A stretch of DNA of 64,000 bases from Catenibacterium mitsuokai (GTDB taxonomy: Bacteria > Bacillota_I > Bacilli_A > Erysipelotrichales > Coprobacillaceae), in contig NZ_CP102271.1 of NCBI RefSeq assembly GCF_025148785.1, positions 2,039,972 to 2,103,971 on the forward strand. Direction: 5' to 3'. A program made the translations under genes and the position numbers. The notes below the pieces were generated by a model. It was given only the letters and a program-made list of their open reading frames with translations, was not told the DNA's origin and did not search any database. This document shows positions 35,131-43,026 of the stretch, one piece after another; positions within the stretch are counted from its first letter, which is position 1; each line of letters opens with the position of its first letter.

Positions 35131-35158
35131 TGGGTTATGCCGATATCCGCATAACCCA
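35131..35158. repeat. Extra palindrome outside the right RIT repeat
   Basis: TGGGTTATGC and GCATAACCCA arms around CGATATCC; pairing extends to 12 bp with the flanking GG and CC. Belongs to the inserted DNA, because the intact intron lacks it, but has no counterpart at the left end. Its TTATGCCG echoes the repeat core. Confidence 0.85.
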
Positions 35159-35736
35159 CCCTGAGGCACACCGATTCTCGAAGGTTTTACTAAACCATCT
35201 TCCATAATCCCTGCCTGCATGAATTTGCGAATAAGATGTAATGTTGTTGAGTCATTCACGTGCTTTTCTCTAAGTATTGAGATTAATTTATCATGATTTA
35301 CAGTGTCAAAGTATGCTTCAATATCTAAGTCTATAACCCAGTCATAACCTTCATTGATGTATTCTAGAGTCTTTAATACAGCCATCTGTGCACTTTTTCT
35401 TGGTCTGAATCCATAACTGAATTCACTGAATGAAGAATCTAATTTCTTCATCAATATCTGTGCAACAGCCTGTTGAATAACTCTATCCACTACTGTAGGT
35501 ATACCTAATGGTCTTTTCTTGCCATTAGGCTTTGGGATATAGACTCTCTTGACTGATTGGGGCTTATACTTCTTATTAAGTATAGAGTATCTAATCTCTC
35601 TTCTATACTTATAGAAATATTCATCAAGTTCATCTACTGTCATCTTGTCGATTCCAGATACACCTTTGTTTCTCTTGACCTGTAGAATAGCCCTGTCGAT
35701 GTTAGAATCACTAAGTATTTCATCAATTAATCTCAT
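35159..35736 (-). pseudogene. Group II intron maturase, N-terminal fragment
   Basis: Residues 1 to about 193, through GVPQG, identical to the intact copy. The frame then runs 18 codons into the RIT end and stops within it, so the product lacks the YADD motif and maturase domain. AAAGGAG before the ATG at 35736. Confidence 0.9.
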
Positions 35737-36276
35737 GTCTGTGTTCTCCTTTTCATATCGTAGATTTATCTAGAACTGTTCCCTCTTCCTTCATCTCCAC
35801 AGAAATTACGTTTTCCATTTATGAAATGATTCCAATTTCGAACTATCTAGACATTGCTTTATGATGAGTAACATCATATAAACATTAGGTCCTTTAGTGT
35901 TGGTGAGACACCTACTATGACCTCAGCTGACTCCTCACAGTGAGCTTTTTGTCGCACAACTTACCATCACTGATTTTAAAGATATTGGACTTCGTTGCCT
36001 GTGAGGCCTCCCGGGGTAATTCACTAATCCTGTTTCCTTCACAACGCCTTGATTTACTCTCTTGGTTTTACGTTTACCTTTAGGACTTCGGTTTGTAAGG
36101 CAACCTTATCCACCATTTAGCCTTATATCAAGTTTCTGTTCGTACGCTCAAAGGAATTGCTACACCACTTCCTTCACTCCTACCTTTATGGTATCGGCTT
36201 GTGGTTCACTACACTTGGCGGTAACTACCTGTGGTCGGTTTATCTCCGACTGAATCAGTGCCATGCCCGGCACACC

Positions 36277-36304
36277 ATTAAAAGCAGGCTTATGAGCCTG
36301 CTTT
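36277..36304 (-). terminator. spx terminator, group II intron target
   Basis: 10-bp stem AAAGCAGGCT/AGCCTGCTTT with loop CATA and a short U-run. The spx stop codon lies in the loop. The intron 5' end follows at 36275. Confidence 0.85.
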
Positions 36305-36742
36305 ATTACTGCGATGATAATCTTCTACAAGTGTAGACGCACTGAATTGTGGACAATTGTCGAACTTCTGACATTCTGCCAGTTTTCTTAATTCTCTTGG
36401 AATAAATGCGCGAATTTCTTCAGCATTATAACCTACCTGGAAACGTCTTTCATCAATCATGATTGGACGTTTTAAGATAGATGGATTCTTCTGAATGAAA
36501 TGAATCAATTCATTGATAGACATATCTTCAATGTCTACTTTATTTTCTTTGATGATCTTAGAACGTTTAGAAATGATATCATCTGTACCATTCTCACTTC
36601 GTTCTAATAACTCACGTAATTCATCTTCTCTTAATATTGTAGAAAAGATATTCTTTTCTACATAAGGAATATCATGTTCTTTTAGCCATGCTTTGACTTT
36701 TCTGCATGATGCACAACTTGGTGCAGTGTAGATTCTAATCAT
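36290..36742 (-). CDS. spx: Spx-family redox-sensing regulator
   Basis: 150 residues. An ArsC-like thioredoxin fold with the CxxC switch CASC (near 10-13), followed by RKVKAWL; the C-terminal block LKRPIMIDERRFQVGYNAEEIRAFIPRELR (start LKRPIMIDE, near 89) is the Spx signature that contacts RNA polymerase alpha. It would redirect transcription under thiol stress. AGAGGTG precedes the ATG. The last seven residues lie within the terminator stem-loop. Confidence 0.9.
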   Translation of the reverse strand: MIRIYTAPSCASCRKVKAWLKEHDIPYVEKNIFSTILREDELRELLERSENGTDDIISKRSKIIKENKVDIEDMSINELIHFIQKNPSILKRPIMIDERRFQVGYNAEEIRAFIPRELRKLAECQKFDNCPQFSASTLVEDYHRSNKAGS

Positions 36743-36803
36743 GATTTCACCTCTTTCTTGTGTTTATTATACATCATTTTCATTCATTGTATATGTTTAT
36801 TGG

Positions 36804-36831
36804 TTGCATTCACATAATTTTGTATTATAAT
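36804..36831 (+). promoter_or_regulatory. Promoter of the trpS T-box transcript
   Basis: TTGCAT (36804-36809), 16 bases, TATAAT (36826-36831), directly upstream of the T-box leader. Confidence 0.7.
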
Positions 36832-36837
36832 GAGAGA

Positions 36838-37021
36838 AGCAATGAACAGAAATAAGTAGTTTTTTATACTATGGATAGAGAGCTCATGGGTGGTGGAAAT
36901 GAGTCATATATAGGAAATGAATTGGGTTCTGGGAGCTTTTCTAGCATGAGTTAGAAACGTCTGCTGTCGTTACCAGCACAATTACACATTGGTGGCACGT
37001 CCTTTGGGCGTGCCTTTTTTA
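36838..37021 (+). promoter_or_regulatory. T-box leader of trpS (tRNA-Trp-responsive)
   Basis: Stem I is formed by GAGAGCTC and GGGAGCTTTTC with an AGTA motif and GGTGG apical motif. The specifier codon UGG (36930-36932) sits just before the 3' arm. The T-box ends with TGGTGGCACG, where UGGC (36993-36996) would pair with the GCCA end of tRNA-Trp. A terminator GGCACG/CGTGCC (36994-37014) and T-run follow. Uncharged tRNA-Trp should favour the antiterminator and allow trpS expression. Start estimated from the promoter. Confidence 0.92.
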
Positions 37022-37035
37022 TTTAGGAGGATGTA

Positions 37036-38040
37036 ATGATGAAAAGAATGTTAAGTGGTATTAAACCTACAGGCCGTGTTACTTTAGGTAACTACATTGG
37101 CGCAATTAAGCCTTTTGTAGAGTTCCAGAATGAATATGAGATGATCATCTTTGTCGCAAATCTTCATTCAATGACTATTTATCAGGAACCAAAGGATTTA
37201 AGAAAGAATACGAAAGACCTCATCGCATTATATATTGCGGCAGGATTAGATCCTGAACAGGTAACTTTATTCTTACAGAGTGATGTCTTAGAACATGCTC
37301 AGCTTGGATGGTATTTAGGCTGTATGGTTTCTATGGGTGAATTATCACGTATGACTCAATATAAATCAAAGAAGATTGAAGCAGAAGAAAAAGGCGGACA
37401 TATTGGTGCCGGTATCTTCAACTACCCTTCATTAATGAATGCAGATATTCTTATGTATGATCCAGATTATGTACCTGTAGGAGAAGACCAGAAACAGCAT
37501 GTAGAACTTGCAAGAAACATTGCAGAACGTTTTAATAGCCGTTATAGTGATACTTTCAAGCTTCCTGAACCTATTATTCCTAAAGTAGGTGGACGTATTA
37601 TGGACTTACAGGATCCTACTAAGAAGATGAGTAAATCTTCACCTAATGGTAAGGGATGTATTTATGTATTAGATCCAGTTAATGTATCTAAGAAGAAAAT
37701 CTTATCTGCAGTGACTGATAGTGATTCACATGTGAAGTTTGACCCAGAAAATAAACCTGGTATTTCTAATCTACTTGAAATCTATTCTATTATTTCAGGT
37801 AAAACTATTGAAGAACTTGAAACAATGTATGAAGGCAAGGGTTATGGCGAATTCAAGAAAGATCTTGCTGAAGTAGTTGGAGATGAACTTCAAAGAATCC
37901 AGGACCGTTACAATGAAATTGTGAATGGTGATTATCTTGATAATGTTCTTGAAGCAGGAGCAGAAAAAGCAAGAAGAATCGCAAGAAAGAAACTTGCAAA
38001 GGTTGAAAGAAAGATTGGTATTACAATCAAGAAAAGATAA
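37036..38040 (+). CDS. trpS: Tryptophanyl-tRNA synthetase
   Basis: 334 residues, class Ic synthetase. The HIGH-like motif is in TGRVTLGNYIGA (near 11-22) and KMSKS in TKKMSKSSPNG (near 200). It charges tRNA-Trp with tryptophan. Two adjacent ATGs (37036, 37039) follow AGGAGG; either may start. Controlled by the T-box leader. Confidence 0.97.
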   Translation: MMKRMLSGIKPTGRVTLGNYIGAIKPFVEFQNEYEMIIFVANLHSMTIYQEPKDLRKNTKDLIALYIAAGLDPEQVTLFLQSDVLEHAQLGWYLGCMVSMGELSRMTQYKSKKIEAEEKGGHIGAGIFNYPSLMNADILMYDPDYVPVGEDQKQHVELARNIAERFNSRYSDTFKLPEPIIPKVGGRIMDLQDPTKKMSKSSPNGKGCIYVLDPVNVSKKKILSAVTDSDSHVKFDPENKPGISNLLEIYSIISGKTIEELETMYEGKGYGEFKKDLAEVVGDELQRIQDRYNEIVNGDYLDNVLEAGAEKARRIARKKLAKVERKIGITIKKR

Positions 38041-38044
38041 AAAG

Positions 38045-38075
38045 AAAACAATGGCGCGCGCCATTGTTTTTTTTA
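38045..38075. terminator. Bidirectional terminator between trpS and uppP
   Basis: Perfect AAAACAATGGCGC/GCGCCATTGTTTT palindrome with T8 on the plus strand and A/T-run on the minus side. Confidence 0.9.
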
Positions 38076-38915
38076 CTTGATGATAAAGAAATATGCAAGT
38101 ACTAATAATCCTAATACAATACGGTACCACCCAAATACCTTGAAGTCATGTTTCTTGATATAGCTCATTAAGAACTTGATGATTAAAATTGAAGATACAA
38201 AGGCAACAAGCATACCAAGTCCTAATACTGCAAGCTGTGAAGCTGTAAATGCGAGACCAAACTTAACGAGTTTTAATAAGCTTGCCCCAAACATAACTGG
38301 GATTGCCAAAAAGAACGTGAATTCAGCAGCGACTGTACGGCTTACACCTAACATTAATCCACCAAGGATTGTCGCACCTGAACGAGATGTACCTGGGAAA
38401 ATAGCTGCAATTAACTGGAACATACCAATTAAGAAAGCTGTCTTGCCATTGATTGCTCTTAAAGAGTTAATTTTAGGTCTAAGCTTCGCATTTCTATTTT
38501 CGATAACGATAAAGCCGACACCAAAGACAATAAGTGCAAGTGCTACACAAGGTGGATTATAGAATAATGCTTCAAATACATCATCAAATAATAGACCTAC
38601 AACAGCTGCTGGGATACATGCAAAGATAATCTTAAGCCATAAGTCAAAAATATCTCTATCCACATATTTAAAGAAACCTTTTACCATAGGATTTGTATTC
38701 TTCTTAAATGGCCAGATCTGATTCCAATAGATAACGACTACTGCAAGAATAGCCCCTAACTGAATTACAACCTGGAACATAGAATAGAAATCTTTAGAAA
38801 CATCTAATTTCACAAATTCATTTAATAAGATCATATGTCCAGTACTGCTGATAGGTAACCATTCAGTGATTCCTTCCACAATACCAAACAAAATAGTTTT
38901 TAAATAGAGTAACAT
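38073..38915 (-). CDS. uppP: Undecaprenyl-diphosphate phosphatase
   Basis: 280 residues, about eight membrane helices. BacA motifs: EGITEWLPISSTGHM (near 14-28) and FPGTSRSGAT (near 170). It recycles the undecaprenyl carrier at the membrane for cell-wall synthesis and gives low-level bacitracin resistance. AAGGAG lies 6 bases before the ATG. Single gene. Confidence 0.95.
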   Translation of the reverse strand: MLLYLKTILFGIVEGITEWLPISSTGHMILLNEFVKLDVSKDFYSMFQVVIQLGAILAVVVIYWNQIWPFKKNTNPMVKGFFKYVDRDIFDLWLKIIFACIPAAVVGLLFDDVFEALFYNPPCVALALIVFGVGFIVIENRNAKLRPKINSLRAINGKTAFLIGMFQLIAAIFPGTSRSGATILGGLMLGVSRTVAAEFTFFLAIPVMFGASLLKLVKFGLAFTASQLAVLGLGMLVAFVSSILIIKFLMSYIKKHDFKVFGWYRIVLGLLVLAYFFIIK

Positions 38916-38982
38916 ATTAATCTCCTTTTTTGTTGTCTTTTTGATTATGGCACAATTCTCATTATTTTCAAGGTTTTGGGGT

Positions 38983-39012
38983 CAAAAAAAGACTTTCTCA
39001 ATTGAGAAAGCC
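38983..39012 (-). terminator. ridA terminator
   Basis: Palindrome CTTTCTCAATTGAGAAAG with T7 on the minus strand. Confidence 0.8.
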
Positions 39013-39386
39013 TATTTTACTGCAATAACTTCTACTTCTACTAAAGCACCCTTTGGTAATTTAGCTACTTCTACAGCACTTCTTGCTGGATAAGGTTCTT
39101 CAAAATATTCAGCATAGATACCATTCATAGTTGTGAAATCATCGATATTATCTAAGAATACAGTTGTTTTTACAACGTTCTTGAATGTTAATCCCTGGCT
39201 TTCAAGTAACCCTTTCACATTGTCTAATGCACGTCTAGTCTGTGCTTCGATACCTTCTGGCATCACACCTGTTTCAGGATCTAGTGGAATCTGTCCTGAG
39301 AAGAAGATCATATTACCAATATCAATTCCCTGGCTATATGGTCCAATAGCACCTGGTGCTTTGTCTGTTTTTACTACTTTAGTCAT
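39012..39386 (-). CDS. ridA: RidA-family enamine/imine deaminase
   Basis: 124 residues, the standard length of YjgF/RidA. Signatures: IGPYSQGIDIGN and GQIPLDPETG near the N-terminus, and PARSAVEVAKLPKGALVEVEVIAV at the end (key Arg in PARS). It hydrolyses reactive enamines such as 2-aminoacrylate, a by-product of serine dehydratase-type reactions. AGGAGG lies 7 bases before the ATG. A mobile-element remnant ends within about 25 bases upstream. Confidence 0.95.
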   Translation of the reverse strand: MTKVVKTDKAPGAIGPYSQGIDIGNMIFFSGQIPLDPETGVMPEGIEAQTRRALDNVKGLLESQGLTFKNVVKTTVFLDNIDDFTTMNGIYAEYFEEPYPARSAVEVAKLPKGALVEVEVIAVK

Positions 39387-39411
39387 TTTTACATCCTCCT
39401 AATGGTCCTAT

Positions 39412-39560
39412 TCTGACTACTCCCACGGGCAAGCCCGTGGTGTTCTTACTGTCAAGTTTAGCTTATAATCGCACATCATTTTCAGACTTTGGAATACAAG
39501 TGTAAATCTATTTAAGTAAGAACTTTTATTACCAAGCAGTCCAACGACCACATTAACGGT
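39412..39560 (-). mobile_element. IS200/IS605-type right-end remnant
   Basis: Contains the small hairpin CCACGGGC/GCCCGTGG (39423-39440) with GACTACTC and GTTCTTAC flanks, the form of the subterminal hairpin of IS200/IS605 elements. No transposase or TnpB gene is left. The inner 100 bases have the look of a TnpB 3' region or its overlapping RNA, but I cannot prove it. The inner boundary is a guess. Confidence 0.5.
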
Positions 39561-39728
39561 AAATTTCTATCTTACGATATGGAAGTATAATCAATCTCCC
39601 TGATGTTTATTTTATACTATTTTGATTCCACTATTCAATACTTTGATTCTATTAGTCTCAATTCTTTTAATTCCTTAATTCCAGTTTCATTTTACAATTG
39701 AGATATACCAAAGTGAAATAATAAGATG
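39561..39728. other. AT-rich intergenic stretch
   Basis: No gene or clear structure; a run of TTTGATTC/ATTCTTTTAATTCC-like AT-rich repeats. Together with the IS remnant it makes a gap of about 395 bases between ridA and the next gene. Confidence 0.4.
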
Positions 39729-39757
39729 TTGTCATAGGAGATAGAATTTGCTACAAT
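39729..39757 (+). promoter_or_regulatory. Sigma-A-type promoter
   Basis: TTGTCA (39729-39734), 17 bases, TACAAT (39752-39757), then GGAGG (39765-39769) before the ATG at 39782. Confidence 0.65.
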
Positions 39758-39781
39758 ATTTAGCGGAGGCGTACAAGAACG

Positions 39782-40204
39782 ATGAAAAATTTTATCAAGA
39801 AATTTGCACGTGAAATCAGTGTTTTTGGATTAGTACTTGTTGTTTTCCTTGGCTTATTCATTTATCGTCAGGCAACATATGCAACTTATACAACTTTATC
39901 AAGCACAAAGTTTGAACAGAAGATTGAAAATAAAGATAGCTTTATTCTTGTTGCAGGTGATAGTTCTGATAATACAATGAAATCTTTCCAGGAAGTTATG
40001 ACAACTTACCAGACAAAGAATAGAAAAAATAAGCTTTATTATGTTGATACAAAAGGAAAGTCTAGTGATTACCTAACTAAGAAATTGAATGTCAATGTCT
40101 CTACACCTTGCACATTCATTATTAAAAATGGTAAAGTGACTGCTAAGTATCCAGGTGCTCTACAGTACTATTATTTCAAAGATTTTATTAATGCAAACCT
40201 ATAA
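39782..40204 (+). CDS. Membrane-anchored thioredoxin-like protein without CxxC
   Basis: 140 residues. One N-terminal helix (about 13-30) anchors an extracellular domain with a thioredoxin-like pattern: DSFILVAGDSSDNTMKSFQEVM, NKLYYVDT, VSTPCTFIIKNGKV (the cis-Pro region). Where the active CxxC would be it has GDSSDN, so it is not a normal oxidoreductase; one Cys remains just after the cis-Pro. Function unknown. Spacing between GGAGG and the ATG is 12 bases, rather long. Confidence 0.7.
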   Translation: MKNFIKKFAREISVFGLVLVVFLGLFIYRQATYATYTTLSSTKFEQKIENKDSFILVAGDSSDNTMKSFQEVMTTYQTKNRKNKLYYVDTKGKSSDYLTKKLNVNVSTPCTFIIKNGKVTAKYPGALQYYYFKDFINANL

Positions 40205-40236
40205 AAAAGAGATTGCCGATGTGGCAATCTTTTTTA
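40205..40236. terminator. Bidirectional terminator
   Basis: AGATTGCC/GGCAATCT stem with A- and T-runs on either side, between convergent genes. Confidence 0.85.
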
Positions 40237-40551
40237 GTCTTTAAATTCAATTTCATCAAGTGGTAAATCATTCTTTAACTTATGGTTACAGTTTGGACAT
40301 CTCTTTTCTACACCTGTCACAAAACTTCTAGACTTTGTAAAGACATCTACATGTCCACATGAATCACAGCGACATCTTTTCATTAGTTTAAAGTTATAAG
40401 CCATAAGTAAAATATATAGCACAACTGTTCCAATAGTACCAGGTAATCCTAGTGACATAAAGAAGCTGACTAATATACCAATAATAAGTAAGAAGTTAGA
40501 ACCGATTTCTATTCTTCGAATTGTTTTTGCATATTGATTTCTACTTTTCAT
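40234..40551 (-). CDS. Small membrane protein with C-terminal zinc ribbon
   Basis: 105 residues from the ATG at 40551 behind GGAGAG. A basic N-terminus, two membrane helices (about 18-60), then CRCDSCGH...KRCPNCNH, a four-Cys zinc ribbon, and an acidic tail. It overlaps the end of alr by 11 bases and is likely co-transcribed with it. A longer frame to 40647 overlaps alr further, without support. Role unknown. Confidence 0.7.
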   Translation of the reverse strand: MKSRNQYAKTIRRIEIGSNFLLIIGILVSFFMSLGLPGTIGTVVLYILLMAYNFKLMKRCRCDSCGHVDVFTKSRSFVTGVEKRCPNCNHKLKNDLPLDEIEFKD

Positions 40552-41617
40552 ATATTCTCTCCACTCTTGGTGAAATGAGACAAATGATTTCATAAGGGAT
40601 TGTATTAATTTCCTTAGCCATCTTTGCGAGTGAGATATGTTCTCCAAAGATTTCTACATCATCACCAGGTTTTACATTCTCATCGACCTTCACCATACAC
40701 TGATCCATGCATACTCTTCCTACAACAGGATAGTAGTGACCATTAATATAAACTTCTCTACCCTGATTTGCACGTGTAAATCCATCTGCATAACCAATTG
40801 GTAAAGTCGCAACATATTGATCTTCATCTGCCGTATAAGTCATACCGTAACCAATCTTTTCACCTTTAGGTACAACTTTAACCATTGCAACTTTAGTATA
40901 AAGACTCATCGCCTGTTTTAAATCTTTATTTTCTTCACCACGTGGATCTACACCATACATTGCAATACCAATACGTGTTAGATTACCAAAGTCAGAATGA
41001 TGGAACATCATAGCCGCAGAGTTATCACAATGAACATACTTAAAACGATTATTCCCTACAATAGACTTGAATAAAGCCAGCTGCTTTTCATACTCATCAT
41101 CCTGTGAAAAATCATCTGCTGTCGCAAAATGAGTGAAGATACCTTCTACATCAATCTTTGCAGGATCAATCATTTCCATAGCCTGTTCAAATTCTTTTTC
41201 TGTTTTAAAACCAATTCTATTCATTCCTGAATCGATACTTAAATGAACTTTAACAGGCGCATCATAATGATGCATTTCATTAATCTTATTTAAGTAATCA
41301 AATGAGAATAAAGCAAGACTGATATTCTTCTCAATCGCAATATTTAAGTCTTCGAGTGGTACTGCACCTAGTACTAGAATATCCTGTTTTACACCTAAAT
41401 TTCTTAAGTCTACTGCTTCTTTTAAAGTTGCCACTGCAAACATCTGAATAATTGGTTCATCCTTTAATACAGAAGCGACTTCCTTATAACCATGTCCATA
41501 AGCATTTGCTTTAATGATAGCCACCATAGGCTTTTTAGTTTTTTTATATAATGTTTCTACATTTTCTTTAATATAATCTAAACGCACTTTAGCATACGTA
41601 TCACGATAACGTGTCAT
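40541..41617 (-). CDS. alr: Alanine racemase
   Basis: 358 residues, a PLP enzyme making D-alanine for peptidoglycan. The PLP lysine is in IIKANAYGHGY (Lys36), and the catalytic Tyr region is RIGIAMYGVDPR; GRVCMDQCMV is also typical. The ATG at 41617 follows AGAGGAAT; the frame is open 26 codons upstream, but that includes the hairpin at 41641-41671. The zinc-ribbon gene overlaps its 3' end. Confidence 0.95.
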   Translation of the reverse strand: MTRYRDTYAKVRLDYIKENVETLYKKTKKPMVAIIKANAYGHGYKEVASVLKDEPIIQMFAVATLKEAVDLRNLGVKQDILVLGAVPLEDLNIAIEKNISLALFSFDYLNKINEMHHYDAPVKVHLSIDSGMNRIGFKTEKEFEQAMEMIDPAKIDVEGIFTHFATADDFSQDDEYEKQLALFKSIVGNNRFKYVHCDNSAAMMFHHSDFGNLTRIGIAMYGVDPRGEENKDLKQAMSLYTKVAMVKVVPKGEKIGYGMTYTADEDQYVATLPIGYADGFTRANQGREVYINGHYYPVVGRVCMDQCMVKVDENVKPGDDVEIFGEHISLAKMAKEINTIPYEIICLISPRVERIYEK

Positions 41618-41640
41618 TTTATATTCCTCTTTTCTTAAAT

Positions 41641-41671
41641 AAAAAGTATAAACTAGACATTTATACTTTTC
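41641..41671 (-). terminator. Hairpin between the HAD gene and alr
   Basis: AAAAGTATAAA/TTTATACTTTT arms with a 7-base loop and T5 on the minus strand; a second terminator or an alr operator. Confidence 0.55.
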
Positions 41672-41683
41672 AAGAACTGTTTG

Positions 41684-41712
41684 AAAAAGCAGCACTCATG
41701 TGCTGCTTAAAA
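41684..41712 (-). terminator. Terminator of the deoD-HAD operon
   Basis: 9-bp stem AAGCAGCAC/GTGCTGCTT followed by T5 on the minus strand, overlapping the HAD gene stop. Confidence 0.8.
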
Positions 41713-42318
41713 GTCTGTTAAATGGCCATCTTTTCTATCAACACGATAACGATAACGGCATAATTCCAACATTGGCAGATCTGAATTAGAATCAGAATAG
41801 CCATAAGAATGATCATAATCTATTTCTAGATCATGTTCCTTCATATACTGATTAATTCTAGTCACCTTTGCTTTACCTTTACAGTTCTCACCAATAATAC
41901 GAGATGTATAATGCCCATTCTTTATTTTTGTCTTAGTACCCATTAACTCGTCACATGGAAGAGTATTAAAGCGCATATAAGCTTCTGCACTTGCAGTGAC
42001 TAGAAATACAAGACATCCCTCTTCCTGTCTCTTCTTCATCTCTTCAACCATATGAGGGTAATAAGTAGGGACGATATCCTTTTCATAACACTCCTTAATC
42101 TCTTCATCAGTAAGAAGATCCAAAGGGAAATGAATCCATGATTTCATTGATTCCATAGAACAGATATGTAAAACATATCCAATTCCATAAGGAATAAGCG
42201 GAAGAAAGCGGAACACTGATAAAGGATATTTCTTTAAAGTATATAACAATAGCTTATTGATAGAATCACCATGGGCTATTGTATAATCAAAATCAAAAAA
42301 TGCACACTTCTGTTTCAT
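41707..42318 (-). CDS. HAD-superfamily phosphatase (subfamily IB, SerB/PgpA-like)
   Basis: 203 residues. HAD motif I FFDFDYTIAHGDS (nucleophile Asp), motif II FLVTASAE, motif III Lys in the KGKAK stretch, motif IV YGYSDSNSDLPML. A helical cap lies in between. Subfamily IB members dephosphorylate phosphoserine or similar small phosphates; the substrate is not clear. Its ATG shares one base with the deoD stop (TAATG), so the pair is translationally coupled. Confidence 0.85.
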   Translation of the reverse strand: MKQKCAFFDFDYTIAHGDSINKLLLYTLKKYPLSVFRFLPLIPYGIGYVLHICSMESMKSWIHFPLDLLTDEEIKECYEKDIVPTYYPHMVEEMKKRQEEGCLVFLVTASAEAYMRFNTLPCDELMGTKTKIKNGHYTSRIIGENCKGKAKVTRINQYMKEHDLEIDYDHSYGYSDSNSDLPMLELCRYRYRVDRKDGHLTDF

Positions 42319-43022
42319 TAAGCAATCTCCAATGCGACTTCCATCATTGCAGTAAATGTCTTTTCTCTTTCTTCAGCAGTAGTTTCTGGTTCATCATTTA
42401 CTAAAGAATCAGAGATTGTAAGTAATGTTAAAGCATTCTTACCTAAATAAGCAGCTGTCGCAAATAATGCGTAAGATTCCATTTCTACTGCAAGAACACC
42501 CATTCTAGACCATTTTTCTACAGAAGTTGTATCTGCATGATAGAAAATATCAGATGCTAAGACATTCCCTACGTGATAGTTGATCTTCTTTTCTTTTGCA
42601 AGTGTTACAGCCTTTTCTAGTAATGAATAAGAAGAAATAGCTGAGAAAGTGCCTGGTAATTCATATTGATGTGCAAAGTTAGAGTCTGTACATGATCCCT
42701 GTGCAATAATGACATCTCTAATATGAACATCCTTCTGCATAGAACCTGCACTACCAATACGGATAATGTTTTCTACATCATATTGTGTAAATAATTCATA
42801 AGAATAGATACCGATAGAAGGCATACCCATTCCTGAACCCATAATAGAAATCTTCTTTCCTTTATAAGTTCCTGTATATCCAAACATGTTTCTTACAGCA
42901 TTAAACTGTACGACATCTTCTAGATATGTTTCTGCCAGATATTTTGCACGTAATGGGTCTCCTGGCATTAAGACTGTTTTTGCGATATCACCTTTTTTTG
43001 CTTCATTGTGTGGTGTTGCCAT
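42318..43022 (-). CDS. deoD: Purine nucleoside phosphorylase (DeoD type)
   Basis: 234 residues, the standard hexameric length. MPGDPLRAKYLAE phosphate loop, FGYTGTYKGKKISIMGSGMG (short: GMGMPSIGIYSYEL), EMESYALF (base binding) and ISDSLVNDE (catalytic Asp). It splits purine nucleosides with phosphate for salvage. AAAGGAG lies before the ATG at 43022. Upstream are two small lipoprotein genes ending 4 bases away. Confidence 0.95.
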   Translation of the reverse strand: MATPHNEAKKGDIAKTVLMPGDPLRAKYLAETYLEDVVQFNAVRNMFGYTGTYKGKKISIMGSGMGMPSIGIYSYELFTQYDVENIIRIGSAGSMQKDVHIRDVIIAQGSCTDSNFAHQYELPGTFSAISSYSLLEKAVTLAKEKKINYHVGNVLASDIFYHADTTSVEKWSRMGVLAVEMESYALFATAAYLGKNALTLLTISDSLVNDEPETTAEEREKTFTAMMEVALEIA

Positions 43023-43026
43023 AATT

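Larger units (their letters stand above)
31712..35158 (+). mobile_element. RIT-type element (three tyrosine recombinases) nested in the intron
   Basis: 3,447 bp inserted inside the Gly193 codon of the maturase. The intact intron gives the empty site, and there is no duplication; a 2-bp CC shared at the junctions allows a shift of up to 2 bases. Contents in order: 85-bp terminal repeat, 44-base hairpin, three overlapping recombinase genes, 85-bp inverted terminal repeat, and an extra 28-bp palindrome. No cargo genes. Three adjacent, overlapping tyrosine-recombinase genes between long inverted repeats are the definition of RIT (recombinases in trio) elements. Confidence 0.85.
30884..36275 (-). 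mobile_element. Group II intron, second copy, interrupted by a RIT element
   Basis: Reads on the minus strand from GTGTGCC at 36275 to about GTCTAC at 30884. The total of 5,392 bp less the 3,447-bp insertion is 1,945 bp, exactly the length of the intact copy. The sampled sequence, including the maturase parts, matches the intact copy. It sits just behind the spx terminator on that strand. The interrupted maturase gene means that splicing or mobility would need the maturase of the intact copy. Confidence 0.9.
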
